This document shows positions 1-8,136 of a DNA stretch of 55,756 nucleotides, one piece after another; position 1 is the stretch's first letter, and every line of letters starts with the position of its first letter. Origin of the DNA: Victivallaceae bacterium (GTDB taxonomy: Bacteria; Verrucomicrobiota; Lentisphaeria; Victivallales; Victivallaceae). A program made the position numbers and the translations under genes. The notes beneath the pieces were generated by a model, which saw only the letters and a program-made list of their open reading frames with translations, was not told the origin of the DNA and made no database searches. The stretch lies in NCBI GenBank assembly GCA_028709805.1, contig JAQUTL010000016.1:1-55756 (forward strand), read 5' to 3'.

Positions 1-1
1 A

Positions 2-517
2 ATTTTGTTTCCCAACGCTTATAGCAAACTTCGCGCATGTAAAAATCCTCCTTGTTACACGTTGAAGGATAATTTACACGAACAAAACATCAGTCACAAG
101 ATGGCCCTGACTGACCGCTTACCGATGCATTCCTTGTCGAGTTACCCGTTTCCAGTGCTGAACGCCGAATGGGGTGTTCCCCGCATGAAAACCACCGACG
201 CCTGGGACAATCACGGCGACATTGTCGTTGGCAACGATGTCTGGATCGGCTTTGAAGCGTTGATACTGGCGGGTGTTACCATCGGCGACGGCGCAATCAT
301 CGGAGCACGGGCGGTCGTGACCAAAAACGTTCCGCCGTACACGATTGTCGGCGGCGTTCCGGCGAAAGTGATCCGTAAACGCTTCGACGACGCCACCATT
401 GCCGTGTTGCAAAAACTTGAGTGGTGGAATTGGCCGGAGGCGCGAATCCAGCGCGCGATTCCGGCGATTCAATCCGGAAATTTGAAGGAGTTGGAACAAT
501 GTTTGCTGAAAAAATGA
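2..517 (+). pseudogene. xenobiotic acetyltransferase (CatB/Vat-like), N-terminally truncated
   Basis: This is the C-terminal part of a left-handed beta-helix acetyltransferase of the XAT group, which acetylates chloramphenicol or streptogramins with acetyl-CoA. Family signatures are SLSSYPF, then [30 protein letters not shown] and [16 protein letters not shown]. The frame is open to the window edge, but the residues before SLSSYPF do not resemble the usual N-terminal hexapeptide repeats, and ATG codons at 101 and 125 would give only about 130-138 residues against the usual 200-220. I infer a 5'-truncated or rearranged copy. It overlaps the next gene by 19 bases, so the two were probably co-transcribed. 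Activity as a resistance enzyme is doubtful because the substrate pocket is incomplete. Confidence 0.7.
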
Positions 518-1308
518 AACACGCGTATCCGGATTCCGGCTTCCCCGGCTGGTTCACGGTTGAAAAAATCGACAATACAACTTTTGCCATCAGTGAATAT
601 AAGCATTGGGAAGAAACGCATTCCTATTTGTTGATTGGCGCAAGGGAAGCTCTGTTGATTGACACGGGGATGGGGATTGCGGATATTTCCGGAGTTGTGC
701 GTTCGCTGACAGACAAACCGGTGACCGCCATCGCCACGCACGTTCATTACGATCACGTCGGCGGACATTGGCAGTATCGTGACAGTTTTTTCGTTCATCC
801 GGCTGAGTTGGATTGGATCACCGGAAGTTTTCCCTTGACGAATGAACAGATTGTTGGATTTCTGACGGAGCAACCGTGCGAATTTCCTATGGGGTTCGCC
901 CCTGAAAAATATAGAATGTTCAGCGGACCGCCGAAAAAACTGGTTCGGGACGGTGACTTTATCGGTCCCAGCGACCGTCCGATTCAAGTTCTACATACGC
1001 CCGGACATTCACCGGGCCACATGTGCTTTTACGATCCGGAACACCGCTATCTATTCACTGGAGATCTGATTTATTGGGGAGAATTTTTCTTATATTATCC
1101 CAGCACCGATCCGGTCGCCTATCGGGAATCGGTCAAACGTCTTGCTCCGCTGTCGGTTGAACGATTGTTACCCGCCCATCACGGGTTGGCTATTACGCCT
1201 GAAATCATTCCCGAAGTCGAAGCGGCATTTGACAGCCTTGCCGCACGAAACTTATTAAAGCACGGAGCCGGAAGATTCACTTACGGAAAGTTTTCCATGC
1301 ATATTTGA
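499..1308 (+). CDS. MBL-fold metallo-hydrolase
   Basis: A 269-residue metallo-beta-lactamase-fold hydrolase. The zinc motif HVHYDH is at residues 81-86. Further ligand motifs follow: a [13 protein letters not shown] segment, [10 protein letters not shown], and a C-terminal PAHHG. The start chosen is ATG 499, preceded by GGAG at 487-490; an upstream in-frame start would lie inside the acetyltransferase gene. No signal peptide is seen, so it should be cytoplasmic. The 19-base overlap with the acetyltransferase points to a shared transcript. The substrate cannot be told from sequence: this fold covers glyoxalase II-like thioesterases, lactonases and others. Confidence in the fold is high, in the function low. 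Confidence 0.85.
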   Translation: MFAEKMKHAYPDSGFPGWFTVEKIDNTTFAISEYKHWEETHSYLLIGAREALLIDTGMGIADISGVVRSLTDKPVTAIATHVHYDHVGGHWQYRDSFFVHPAELDWITGSFPLTNEQIVGFLTEQPCEFPMGFAPEKYRMFSGPPKKLVRDGDFIGPSDRPIQVLHTPGHSPGHMCFYDPEHRYLFTGDLIYWGEFFLYYPSTDPVAYRESVKRLAPLSVERLLPAHHGLAITPEIIPEVEAAFDSLAARNLLKHGAGRFTYGKFSMHI

Positions 1309-1701
1309 CAAAAAATGCTTTCTGAATTTTCCTGCCATTACCGAGGCGGCCTCACATATAAGGATTCGCTGTTCTCCGACAACATGAAGAGGGCTTTTCA
1401 AATCTTGAAACGTATCTATTTTTGCTCTTCTATATCGTTCCGACCTGTACTTTGAGGAGAAAATTATCTTTTGCTCACGGACTGTCAGTGGTGAACGATA
1501 AAGTTCAGATCGGATTTGTTCGCGTTATTTTCAATCCGTTTGGATTCTGGAGAATGTCCTGATGAAGCCCCAAGACACCTCCACCATTTTTTAACTCAAA
1601 ATAGTCTCAGAGGTACCATCCGGTACCGTTGAGGCTTGTTTTTTGTCCATATTCGCATCATATTCAGCCGTAATCGTTAACTCGTATTAAAGAGGTGCGA
1701 C
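1309..1701. other. gene-free interval between MBL hydrolase and integrase remnant
   Basis: About 390 bases with no convincing reading frame on either strand and a lower GC content than the neighbouring core genes. The only clear structure is the terminator-like hairpin near 1603-1644. It fits a junction of accessory DNA between a resistance-type gene pair and an integrase remnant. Confidence 0.5.
1603..1644 (+). terminator. rho-independent terminator
   Basis: Arms AGTCTCA / TGAGGCT (one G-U pair) continue into GGTACC / GGTACC around a short loop, and the hairpin is followed by TGTTTTTT. It would end transcription from the acetyltransferase/MBL pair. The palindromic GGTACC halves make the pairing unambiguous. 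Confidence 0.65.
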
Positions 1702-2201
1702 ATGGCCGCGAAAAATGAAAAACAAAAGCTGAAACTTCCCGTCGGAACGATTTATCAGAAGGAAATTCACGGAACCTTCTATTTCCGTTATCAACTTAAC
1801 GGACACCGCAAAGCCGTCAGTCTGAAAACCAATGATCTTGACGCAGCTGAACGCGAGGCAAAAGGCTCGTTCCTATTATAAAAGTCGAAAGTGCGGAAAT
1901 CGTTGCCGCTCATGTCAACACCTCCAAAGGCTGGAACAATGAACGGAAGTCGCTTCCGGTGTCTGAAAATTGGGAGCATTACAGCATCCATCCCGGCAGA
2001 GCCACTCCCGCCACGGTTAACGAACAGCTTTCATATCAACGTACATTTCGCGAATTTATTGAAAGCCTGCCGACTGAAATAGCTACGGTAAACGATATCA
2101 CGATAAAAGATGCTGAAATATTTTCCAAATATCTGAGAAGTACGGGTGTTTCCGTCGATACCCATAATCGTAGAATCAAGCGACTCCCACACCTGTCATA
2201 G
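1702..2201 (+). pseudogene. tyrosine recombinase/integrase remnant
   Basis: ATG 1702 opens a frame starting MAAKNEKQKLKLPVGTIYQK, followed by FYFRYQLNGHRKAVSLKTND. This resembles the N-terminal arm-binding domain of phage-type integrases. A frameshift near 1858-1864 (run of four A) breaks it; shifting frame restores AEREAKRLVPIIKVES and then a SAM-like core-binding segment with QLSYQRTFREFIESLP and DAEIFSKYLRSTGVSVDTHNRRIKR. The frame ends at 2201 inside the left inverted repeat of the next element, so the catalytic domain (Arg...His-x-x-Arg...Tyr) is missing. It is a dead gene: frameshifted and cut off by an insertion or deletion. It marks a former integrative element. Confidence 0.75.
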
Positions 2202-2302
2202 AGTACGTTCACACTAATACTTAAAAAGGGTGGGAAGTGTGCTATATTGAACATATGGAACTCAATCAAGCACCAGCGTGAACAGACGCTATGACAGGTG
2301 TG
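2188..2302. mobile_element. 115-bp MITE-like element with long terminal inverted repeats
   Basis: The left end (2188-2201, CACACCTGTCATAG) is perfectly repeated in inverse orientation at 2289-2302. The match continues imperfectly for about 35 bases on each side (roughly 28 of 35 identical, including GTTCAC and CTT blocks). The inside is only about 45 bases and holds a promoter-like TTAAAA-N16-TATATT and a start codon at 2255 followed by eight codons. That is what an internally deleted insertion sequence (left end, promoter and start codon joined to right end) would look like. No target duplication is evident, so a flanking deletion is possible. The element cuts off the integrase frame. Confidence 0.7.
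2221..2248 (+). promoter_or_regulatory. promoter inside the MITE-like element
   Basis: TTAAAA at 2221-2226 and TATATT at 2243-2248 with a 16-base spacer, reading outward toward mraZ. A short frame (ATG 2255, eight codons) follows. It is probably the former transposase promoter. Whether it now feeds into mraZ is unknown. Confidence 0.4.
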
Positions 2303-2359
2303 TTTTATCCTCATTTTTTACCGTTTTTATATTTTTTCCACTTTTTTCTCATTTTTCAT

Positions 2360-2392
2360 TTGACAAATGGAATATTTTGGAATATTTTGGAA
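2360..2392 (+). promoter_or_regulatory. mraZ promoter with triple TGGAA operator
   Basis: The -35 TTGACA (2360-2365) and -10 TATTTT (2383-2388) are separated by 17 bases. Overlapping them are three identical TGGAA pentamers at 2368-2372, 2378-2382 and 2388-2392, each separated by TATTT, giving an exact 10-base period. Known MraZ proteins bind three or more TGGGN repeats spaced by five bases in their own promoter, so this is very probably the autoregulatory operator with TGGAA in place of TGGGN. The second and third repeats flank and overlap the -10, which favours repression. Confidence 0.75.
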
Positions 2393-2416
2393 TAGACATT
2401 AATAAGGGATAGGGAT

Positions 2417-2896
2417 ATGTTGCCATTCTGCGGACAGGACAAATGCGTTATCGACGCCAACGGACGGGTGAAACTCAGTCCGCGGCTGATCGCCGATTTC
2501 GCCGGACAGTGCGACGGGGAAGTCGTGCTTTATTGTCTGCCCGAAGGGGCGGTGGCGATCTATCCGGAAGCAGTGTTCACCGCGATGCGTCAGTCGGCGG
2601 CATCGTCGCTGCCGGAAGTTGGAGCCAGTCTGGTGCGGCGGCGCGAGCTGCGCAGGTTCGGAGCGATGAGTCAGCCGGACCGCATAACCCAGCAGGGGCG
2701 GCTCACGGTTCCGGTCGGTTTTCGCGACTTCGCCGATTTGAAGCCAGGAACCGAAGTTTATGTGGTGGGCATTGAAATCGGCGCGGAAATCTGGAACGCC
2801 GAGCGGTGGCGCAAGGAAATGGAAACCGTCAACGGACATCTCGAACAGAAGGGCGTCGAGGAAATGTCCGCCGACTTACAGAATTTCAATTCATAA
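2417..2896 (+). CDS. mraZ: MraZ-family transcriptional regulator
   Basis: A 159-residue protein with two SpoVT/AbrB-type swapped-hairpin half-domains, as in MraZ. The first contains IDANGRVKLS and ends AVAIYPEAVF; the second contains DRITQQGRLTVP and ends GAEIWNAERW. MraZ forms ring-shaped oligomers that bind tandem repeats in the promoter of the division and cell wall (dcw) cluster. Here the gene is not followed by mraW/ftsL/ftsI but by a small membrane protein, so it is an orphan copy. The promoter upstream has three 10-base-phased repeats of the expected type, arguing for autoregulation. The start ATG 2417 follows AGGGATAGGGAT. Confidence 0.85.
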   Translation: MLPFCGQDKCVIDANGRVKLSPRLIADFAGQCDGEVVLYCLPEGAVAIYPEAVFTAMRQSAASSLPEVGASLVRRRELRRFGAMSQPDRITQQGRLTVPVGFRDFADLKPGTEVYVVGIEIGAEIWNAERWRKEMETVNGHLEQKGVEEMSADLQNFNS

Positions 2897-2909
2897 CGGG
2901 GGTGGAAAC

Positions 2910-3200
2910 ATGGAGAGTACAAAAAACGACGCATTGTTCAAGTTCGCAGCATTCACACTGATCGCAGTATCGGCATTTCTGCTTCCGGGCGCGGTTTCAC
3001 TGCACAGCGAAGAAGCCGGAAGGACCGGAGATCAGGCCACCGCCGCCATGATGGTTGAATCAATGGACGCATTGACCGGCGAAATCCCGGCCGCCGACCG
3101 CGCCTCGTACGCGGCGCTGGAAGAAAGCGATCCGCTGTTTCTGATGCAGATGTCGTCACAGCGCTTCGAGCAGTCCAGACACCGCAACCTCTGGAAATAG
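2910..3200 (+). CDS. small single-pass membrane protein
   Basis: A 96-residue protein starting at ATG 2910, 13 bases after mraZ, with a GGGGGTGG ribosome-binding site. Residues about 10-30 form one hydrophobic segment (signal anchor or uncleaved signal). The rest is polar, acidic and Met/Ala-rich (EIPAADRASYAALEE), with no Cys. It sits where mraW/ftsL would be in a dcw cluster, but no similarity to either is visible. I do not recognise it. It probably shares the mraZ transcript and its TGGAA-repeat control. Confidence 0.6.
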   Translation: MESTKNDALFKFAAFTLIAVSAFLLPGAVSLHSEEAGRTGDQATAAMMVESMDALTGEIPAADRASYAALEESDPLFLMQMSSQRFEQSRHRNLWK

Positions 3201-3297
3201 GAACAAAGGGCGAAAGTCGGCATTTAACTTAGGCTCCGGACGCCGTGCCAAAAAGTCCTCTCCCCGCACGGCGAAAACTCCGGTTGCGCCGTCATAT

Positions 3298-3327
3298 CGG
3301 ACCGCCGTCAAGCGGTCCGTCTGTTTT
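3298..3327 (+). terminator. rho-independent terminator after the mraZ unit
   Basis: Stem CGGACCGC / GCGGTCCG (3298-3305 / 3312-3319) with a six-base loop CGTCAA and a following TCTGTTTT. It closes the mraZ-small membrane protein unit on the plus strand. Confidence 0.7.
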
Positions 3328-3454
3328 AAGGAGAAAAAATTACCGGAGCCGCATTCCGCCGTCTTTTCGGCAAACCTGCTTTGCTCAGACGCGCCCCGCG
3401 CCGCCCGATGAAACGGAAATGCGCCGGGTGTGTTTTACAATGATTAAAGGCGTA

Positions 3455-4681
3455 TCAAGCCAAACGGACATTCACAATGCGACCGGCCGGAAATGAACCG
3501 ACCGGAACACTGACCGCCAGATAATTGTCGCTCCAGCCATGAAGCATGCCGTGTTTCTCCTCCTCAAATATCACCGGCAGCTCCATCCCCACCTGCGAGG
3601 CGCGAAACCGCGCGGCCGACTCCGCCGCCGCCACGGCCAGTTTCTCATGCCGCGCCGCCGCCGTCTCCGGCGACACCCGTTTGGCAAACCCCGCCGCCGG
3701 AGTCCCCGGCCGCGGCGAATAAGTGAAGACATGCACATTGGCAAATTCCATTGAGCGGACAAATTCAAGCGACGATTCAAACTCCTTCTCCCCCTCCCCC
3801 GGAAAGCCGGCGATCACGTCCGTCCCCACATGCAGATACGGAAACACCGACCGCGCCGCCGCAACAAACTCCGCATACTCCTCCCGGCTGTAATGCCGGT
3901 TCATCGCCCGGAGTATCGCATTGTCGCCGTGCTGAAGCGAAAGATGGAGAAACCGGCAGAACCTGCCGCCGCATTCGCGCAGACTCTCAAGCAGAGCCAG
4001 ATTGTTCGGATGCGGTTCGGTGGAACTGAGCCGCACCCGGAAATCGCCGTCAAACGAACATATCTCGCGCACCAGCCTCCCAAGATTCCAGCCGTCCGAC
4101 TCGTAGGCGCAGGTGTTCACCCCGGTAAGCACAATCTCCGGCACGCCGGAGGCGATGAGGTTGCGGCACTCGGTCAGCACCTCGTCCACCCGCCGCGACC
4201 GTTCACGACCGCGCACATGCGGCACAATACAATAGGTGCAGAAATTATTGCACCCCTCCTGTATCTTGACCAGCGCCCGGTGACGGAACGGAAAATATCC
4301 TTCGGCATGTTCGGAAAACGACGCGGCGGTCATTTCCCGGCTGCGCAGATGCGCCGGAGAGCCGATAATTTCGCGTTTGTCCGGATTGGTCAGCACGGCG
4401 TCCGCCAGACCGCCGGCTGAAAATTTGTCGAACTCGGCTTCGGCGGCGCAGCCGGTCACCACGATCTCGGCATCAGGAAACGTCCGCCGCCACTTTGCCA
4501 GCGCCCGCCGGCTCTTGGCCACCGCCTGAGCCGTCACCGCGCAGGAGTTTATCACCACCAGATCGACGCCGCCGGAACCGTCGGATATTTCGTATCCGGC
4601 CGACCGCAGACGGTCGGCAATCAACGCCGAGTCAGCCTGGTTCAGCCGGCAGCCCAGAGTGACAATGAACGCCCGTTTCAT
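3455..4681 (-). CDS. mtaB: tRNA t6A37 methylthiotransferase
   Basis: A 408-residue radical SAM methylthiotransferase that converts t6A37 to ms2t6A37 in tRNAs reading ANN codons. It has the N-terminal UPF0004 domain with three cluster cysteines (C11 in LGCRLNQ, C47 in NSCAV, C78 in GCAAE) and the radical SAM motif CNNFCTYC (C144, C148, C151), followed by VRGRERSR and a C-terminal TRAM-like segment. LGCRLNQAD and CNNFCTYCIVPHVRGRERSR favour MtaB over MiaB or RimO. It is the last gene of the operon and overlaps the preceding membrane protein gene by four bases (ATGA). TsaD, which makes the t6A substrate, is the first gene of the same operon. Confidence 0.92.
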   Translation of the reverse strand: MKRAFIVTLGCRLNQADSALIADRLRSAGYEISDGSGGVDLVVINSCAVTAQAVAKSRRALAKWRRTFPDAEIVVTGCAAEAEFDKFSAGGLADAVLTNPDKREIIGSPAHLRSREMTAASFSEHAEGYFPFRHRALVKIQEGCNNFCTYCIVPHVRGRERSRRVDEVLTECRNLIASGVPEIVLTGVNTCAYESDGWNLGRLVREICSFDGDFRVRLSSTEPHPNNLALLESLRECGGRFCRFLHLSLQHGDNAILRAMNRHYSREEYAEFVAAARSVFPYLHVGTDVIAGFPGEGEKEFESSLEFVRSMEFANVHVFTYSPRPGTPAAGFAKRVSPETAAARHEKLAVAAAESAARFRASQVGMELPVIFEEEKHGMLHGWSDNYLAVSVPVGSFPAGRIVNVRLA

Positions 4682-5655
4682 TTTCCCAGCGTCCAGTAGG
4701 GTTCCAGCACCATTATCACAAACGCCGCCCCCGCAAATCCGGCCAGTGCCGCCAGCACCGCAACGCGCAGCGTCATCTTCAGCTTTCCAGCCGCGAACAC
4801 CCCGACCGACAGCACCGCCAGCGTGCCGCCGGGAATCATCAGCGGCATGTCATACCCGTTGGAACGCCATTTCACCGCCAGCAGCACAAACGCCGCAGTC
4901 AATCCCCACACCGTGCCGCGCAGCAGCCACAGAAACGCGTTGCGCAGCCGGACATGACGCCGGGCGCCGGCGGTCAAAAAATCCGCCACCCGCCACGCCG
5001 CCAGCGGCGTGGAGTAAAACCACACCTCGGCGGGAGCGACAACCAGCAGTATCAGCGCTCCACCCAGCAGCAGACGCAGATCCGGGTGTTTCGTCCGGAC
5101 AATATCCCACAGCCCGGTCAGCGCCGCCGGAATCAGCAGCACCGAAAGCAGTGCGTAATCGTAAAAGTTGCGCGGAATGAAATAGTCCGCCGCCTTGAAT
5201 CCGTCCCAACCGAATATCGCCCACACCCCCATCCACACGAACAGGATCAGCGAATGAGCCTTCTTCGGCAGAAACGACCCCGCGAACACCGCGCCGGAAA
5301 GCGCGGCAAGATAAAACATTCCGGTTGCGCAGTAACGTGCGCCAAGCAGGAATTCCATACATCCCAGCAGCATCGCCGCCGCGGCAAGACCGCGATACAG
5401 ATTGCCGCGCGCGGCAACTCCGAATGTGAACAATACGGTTGCGGCGCCGGCCAACGCGGTCGGCAGAGCGCGGCCGATCAGCATGGCGTCACCGAACAAC
5501 CGCCGGCAGAGCGCGATCATTGCCTCGTGCCATAACGGCACGGCCGCCGGCATCTCCGGCGCCGGTATCCGCTGGGTATAGGCGGTCAGCACGCCGAAGG
5601 CGGCGACGAATATCCAGAAGCCGAGCACCGCGTTTTTACGGAAGCCGCCGGTCAC
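4678..5655 (-). CDS. polytopic membrane protein, unknown function
   Basis: A 325-residue protein with about eight to nine hydrophobic segments and short polar loops, starting right after proA with a four-base overlap (5652-5655) and overlapping mtaB by four bases. A conserved-looking loop follows the first segment (YTQRIPAPEMPAAVPLWHEAM), and RLFGDAMLIGRALPT follows the next. This is loosely reminiscent of GT-C/ArnT-like dolichyl-phosphate-sugar mannosyltransferases, but no DxD or ExD can be assigned firmly. The translational coupling says it is expressed with t6A and proline enzymes, but no functional tie is evident. Confidence 0.75.
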   Translation of the reverse strand: MTGGFRKNAVLGFWIFVAAFGVLTAYTQRIPAPEMPAAVPLWHEAMIALCRRLFGDAMLIGRALPTALAGAATVLFTFGVAARGNLYRGLAAAAMLLGCMEFLLGARYCATGMFYLAALSGAVFAGSFLPKKAHSLILFVWMGVWAIFGWDGFKAADYFIPRNFYDYALLSVLLIPAALTGLWDIVRTKHPDLRLLLGGALILLVVAPAEVWFYSTPLAAWRVADFLTAGARRHVRLRNAFLWLLRGTVWGLTAAFVLLAVKWRSNGYDMPLMIPGGTLAVLSVGVFAAGKLKMTLRVAVLAALAGFAGAAFVIMVLEPYWTLGK

Positions 5656-6920
5656 TTACGCACCTGTCCGTTGCCGCGGATGAGATATTTTGTGGTGGTC
5701 AGTTCGGCCGCGCCCATCGGTCCGCGCGCATGGAGTTTATCGGTGGAAATGCCGATTTCAGCGCCCATGCCGAACTCGCCGCCGTCGGTAAACCGCGTCG
5801 AGGCGTTCCAGTAGACGGTGGCGGAATCAACCATTTTCTGAAAATATTCCGCCGTCGCCGGATTTGAGGTGACGATGGCATCCGAATGGTGCGAACCGTA
5901 GTGGTTGATATGCGCAACCGCCTGCTCGACGCCGTCCACAATCCGCACCGACAACTTAAGACACAGATATTCGTTGTAAAGCTCCTCCTCGGTCCCGACC
6001 ACGGTGTTGCCGGTGATCCGGTTGAACTCCGCGTCGCCGTGCATTTCCACGCCGAGAGCGTTCAACTTTTTATACAGCTCCGGCGCGAACACCGCCGCCG
6101 CGCCGCGAGCGATCAGCACAGTCTCCGCCGCGTTGCAGACGCCGGGACGCTGACACTTGGCGTTCTCGATGATATTCAGCGCCATCGCGCGGTCGCATTC
6201 GGCATCCACATAGATGTGGCAGACGCCCTTGTAGTGCTTGATCACCGGAATGGTGGACTGTTCGACCACGGTGCGGATCAGCCGTTCGCCGCCGCGCGGA
6301 ATAATAAGGTCGATATAGCGGTCGAGTTTGAGCATGACATTGACTGCGGCATGATCGGTCCAGGGCAGCAGCTGCACCGCGCCGTCCGGCAGACCGGCGG
6401 CGACTCCGGCGCGGTTCATCACGCCGGCGATCGCCAGATTGGAGTTGAACGCCTCGCTGCCGCCGCGCAGGATAACCGCGTTGCCGGCCTTGAGACAGAT
6501 TCCGGCGGCGTCGCTGGTGACATTCGGCCGTGACTCGTAAATAATGCCGATCACGCCGATCGGAACCGATATTTTTTCAATTTTTATTCCGTTCGGCCGG
6601 ACAAAAGACGCCAGCGTCCGCCCGACGACTTCGTCCTGCGCCGCCACACCGCGCAGTCCGTCGGCCATGCCGGCCACCCGGGCGGGACTCAGCGTCAACC
6701 GGTCGATCATCGCATCGGAAAGCCCTCCGGCCTTCGCCTTGGCCACATCGACGGCGTTGGCGGCGACAAGCTCCGCCGCGGCTTCGGCCAGCGCATCGGC
6801 CATTTTGCACAGCACGTCCCGCTTGGCTCCGGCGCTCATCGCGCCCAGCACGGAAGCGGCGCGGCGGGCCTTGATCCCCATCGCTTCAAGTTCAGCGGCA
6901 TAATCGATTGTCGCAGTCAT
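5652..6920 (-). CDS. proA: glutamate-5-semialdehyde dehydrogenase
   Basis: A 422-residue gamma-glutamyl phosphate reductase (EC 1.2.1.41), the second step of proline synthesis: NADPH-dependent reduction of glutamyl-5-phosphate. Typical motifs are IYESRPNVTSDAAG (128-140), LRGGSEA (151-157), IPRGG (207-211) and AKCQRPGVCNAAETVL (254-269) with catalytic C262. Length is normal for the family. It lies 24 bases after tsaD and overlaps the membrane protein gene downstream. No proB is seen in the window. Confidence 0.95.
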   Translation of the reverse strand: MTATIDYAAELEAMGIKARRAASVLGAMSAGAKRDVLCKMADALAEAAAELVAANAVDVAKAKAGGLSDAMIDRLTLSPARVAGMADGLRGVAAQDEVVGRTLASFVRPNGIKIEKISVPIGVIGIIYESRPNVTSDAAGICLKAGNAVILRGGSEAFNSNLAIAGVMNRAGVAAGLPDGAVQLLPWTDHAAVNVMLKLDRYIDLIIPRGGERLIRTVVEQSTIPVIKHYKGVCHIYVDAECDRAMALNIIENAKCQRPGVCNAAETVLIARGAAAVFAPELYKKLNALGVEMHGDAEFNRITGNTVVGTEEELYNEYLCLKLSVRIVDGVEQAVAHINHYGSHHSDAIVTSNPATAEYFQKMVDSATVYWNASTRFTDGGEFGMGAEIGISTDKLHARGPMGAAELTTTKYLIRGNGQVRK

Positions 6921-6944
6921 ATCAAACCTCCTTGTGAAAAAAAA

Positions 6945-8009
6945 TTACTTTACAAAAACCACTTCGCTGATCTTGGGCAGCCGCGCAAAAGCGTCAAAGT
7001 CAAGATCGCTGAACAGGCGCTTCCGGTAGTAGTGCCAGCCGAGTCCGCCGACCATCGCGGCGTTGTCCGTGCAGTATTTGCGTTCCGCCAGACGAAGCGT
7101 GATGTTTTTCGGCAAAACCTCCGTCAGCCGCTCGCGCAGCAGAGAATTGCAGGCCACGCCGCCGGCGGCGACCACCGTCCGCGGATGAAACGCCGCGACC
7201 GCCGCCAGCGTCTTTTTGGCCAGCACGTCGATCACCGCCTCCTGAAATGACGCCGCGGTGTCGCGCATTATATCCGGCGCCAACGGCTGTTCAAGTTTCT
7301 CAACATGATAGAGCAGCGCGGTCTTGATTCCGCTGAAACTGAAGTTGTATTTGTGGCACTCCGGCAGCGCCTTGCCGGCCGTTCCGGTCAAAGGCCGCGG
7401 AAAACGAAAGCGGGCGCCGTCGCCGCCTTCGGCCGCCTTCTGGATCGCCGGACCGCCGGGATAGCCGAGGCCCAGCAGTTTGGAGGCTTTGTCGAGCGCT
7501 TCGCCGGCCGCGTCGTCTATCGTGCAGCCCAGATGGGTCGCCCGGCCGTCTTCGGTGATCAGCAGCAGCGAGGTGTGTCCGCCGGAAACCACCAGCGCCA
7601 GTATCGGATAGCTTGCCGGGTCCTCCAGCACGCCGGGCAGACCGAGAAATGCGCCGTAGATGTGAGCGATGAAATGGTTGCAGCCGATCAGCGGCCGCCG
7701 GATATTCATGGCCAGCCCCTTTGCAAAATTGATCCCGACCAGCAGCGCGGGGATCAGCCCCGGCCCCTGAGTGACCGCCACCGCGCTGATGTCGGCCAGC
7801 GACTTGCCGGCTTCGTTCAAAGCGCCGTCCAACACAATGTCGAGCGCTTTGAGATGTTCGCGGGCGGCGAGTTCTGGAACCACTCCGCCATGTACCGCGT
7901 GTTTGGCGATTTGAGTGGCGACCGCGTTGCCGATCACATTGTAACCGTTTTCCACCACCGCCACGGCCGTTTCGTCGCAGCTCGACTCTATTCCAAGGAT
8001 AAGACTCAT
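6945..8009 (-). CDS. tsaD: tRNA t6A37 threonylcarbamoyltransferase
   Basis: A 354-residue Kae1/TsaD ATPase-fold protein that transfers the threonylcarbamoyl group from TC-AMP to A37 of ANN-decoding tRNAs, with TsaB and TsaE. The N-terminus LGIESSCDETAVAVV, the metal site NHFIAH (H112, H116), LVVSGGHTSL and AAGGVACNSLLRERL are diagnostic. It is first in a four-gene operon ending in mtaB, which adds the methylthio group to the same nucleotide. A promoter lies between it and the divergent DUF308 gene. Confidence 0.96.
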   Translation of the reverse strand: MSLILGIESSCDETAVAVVENGYNVIGNAVATQIAKHAVHGGVVPELAAREHLKALDIVLDGALNEAGKSLADISAVAVTQGPGLIPALLVGINFAKGLAMNIRRPLIGCNHFIAHIYGAFLGLPGVLEDPASYPILALVVSGGHTSLLLITEDGRATHLGCTIDDAAGEALDKASKLLGLGYPGGPAIQKAAEGGDGARFRFPRPLTGTAGKALPECHKYNFSFSGIKTALLYHVEKLEQPLAPDIMRDTAASFQEAVIDVLAKKTLAAVAAFHPRTVVAAGGVACNSLLRERLTEVLPKNITLRLAERKYCTDNAAMVGGLGWHYYRKRLFSDLDFDAFARLPKISEVVFVK

Positions 8010-8030
8010 TTTTCCACCGTTTTAATGATT

Positions 8031-8071
8031 TATTTCTATAATATAACACCGGCGGAGCGATTTTGAAAGCC
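8031..8071 (-). promoter_or_regulatory. tsaD operon promoter
   Basis: On the minus strand GGCTTTCAAAAT precedes TATATT with 16 bases between TTCAAA and the -10. The same arrangement (GGCTTTCAAAAT, 15 bases, TATATT) occurs upstream of the sigma-54 activator gene near 25726-25757, which suggests a shared promoter type. Confidence 0.5.
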
Positions 8072-8078
8072 TAAACGC

Positions 8079-8107
8079 TTGACAAACCGCGGCTTTTGCT
8101 CTACATT
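8079..8107 (+). promoter_or_regulatory. promoter of the DUF308 gene
   Basis: TTGACA (8079-8084), a 17-base spacer, and TACATT (8102-8107). The same -10 (TACATT, 17-base spacer) occurs upstream of cysS. It diverges from the tsaD promoter. Confidence 0.7.
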
Positions 8108-8136
8108 ATTGCCACAAATACACTATGGAGGTGTTT

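Noticed and set aside
1..120. Complete acetyltransferase gene starting left of the window
   Set aside because: The residues encoded before SLSSYPF do not match the family's N-terminal hexapeptide region, so an intact gene is unlikely.
2229..2236. GGGTGGGA inside the MITE-like element as a canonical MraZ site
   Set aside because: Only one copy is present, outside the repeat array; single pentamers occur by chance.
3245..3496. Plus-strand 83-codon frame
   Set aside because: It overlaps the terminator hairpin and the end of mtaB, is very Arg/Pro-rich and has no recognisable domain or ribosome-binding site.
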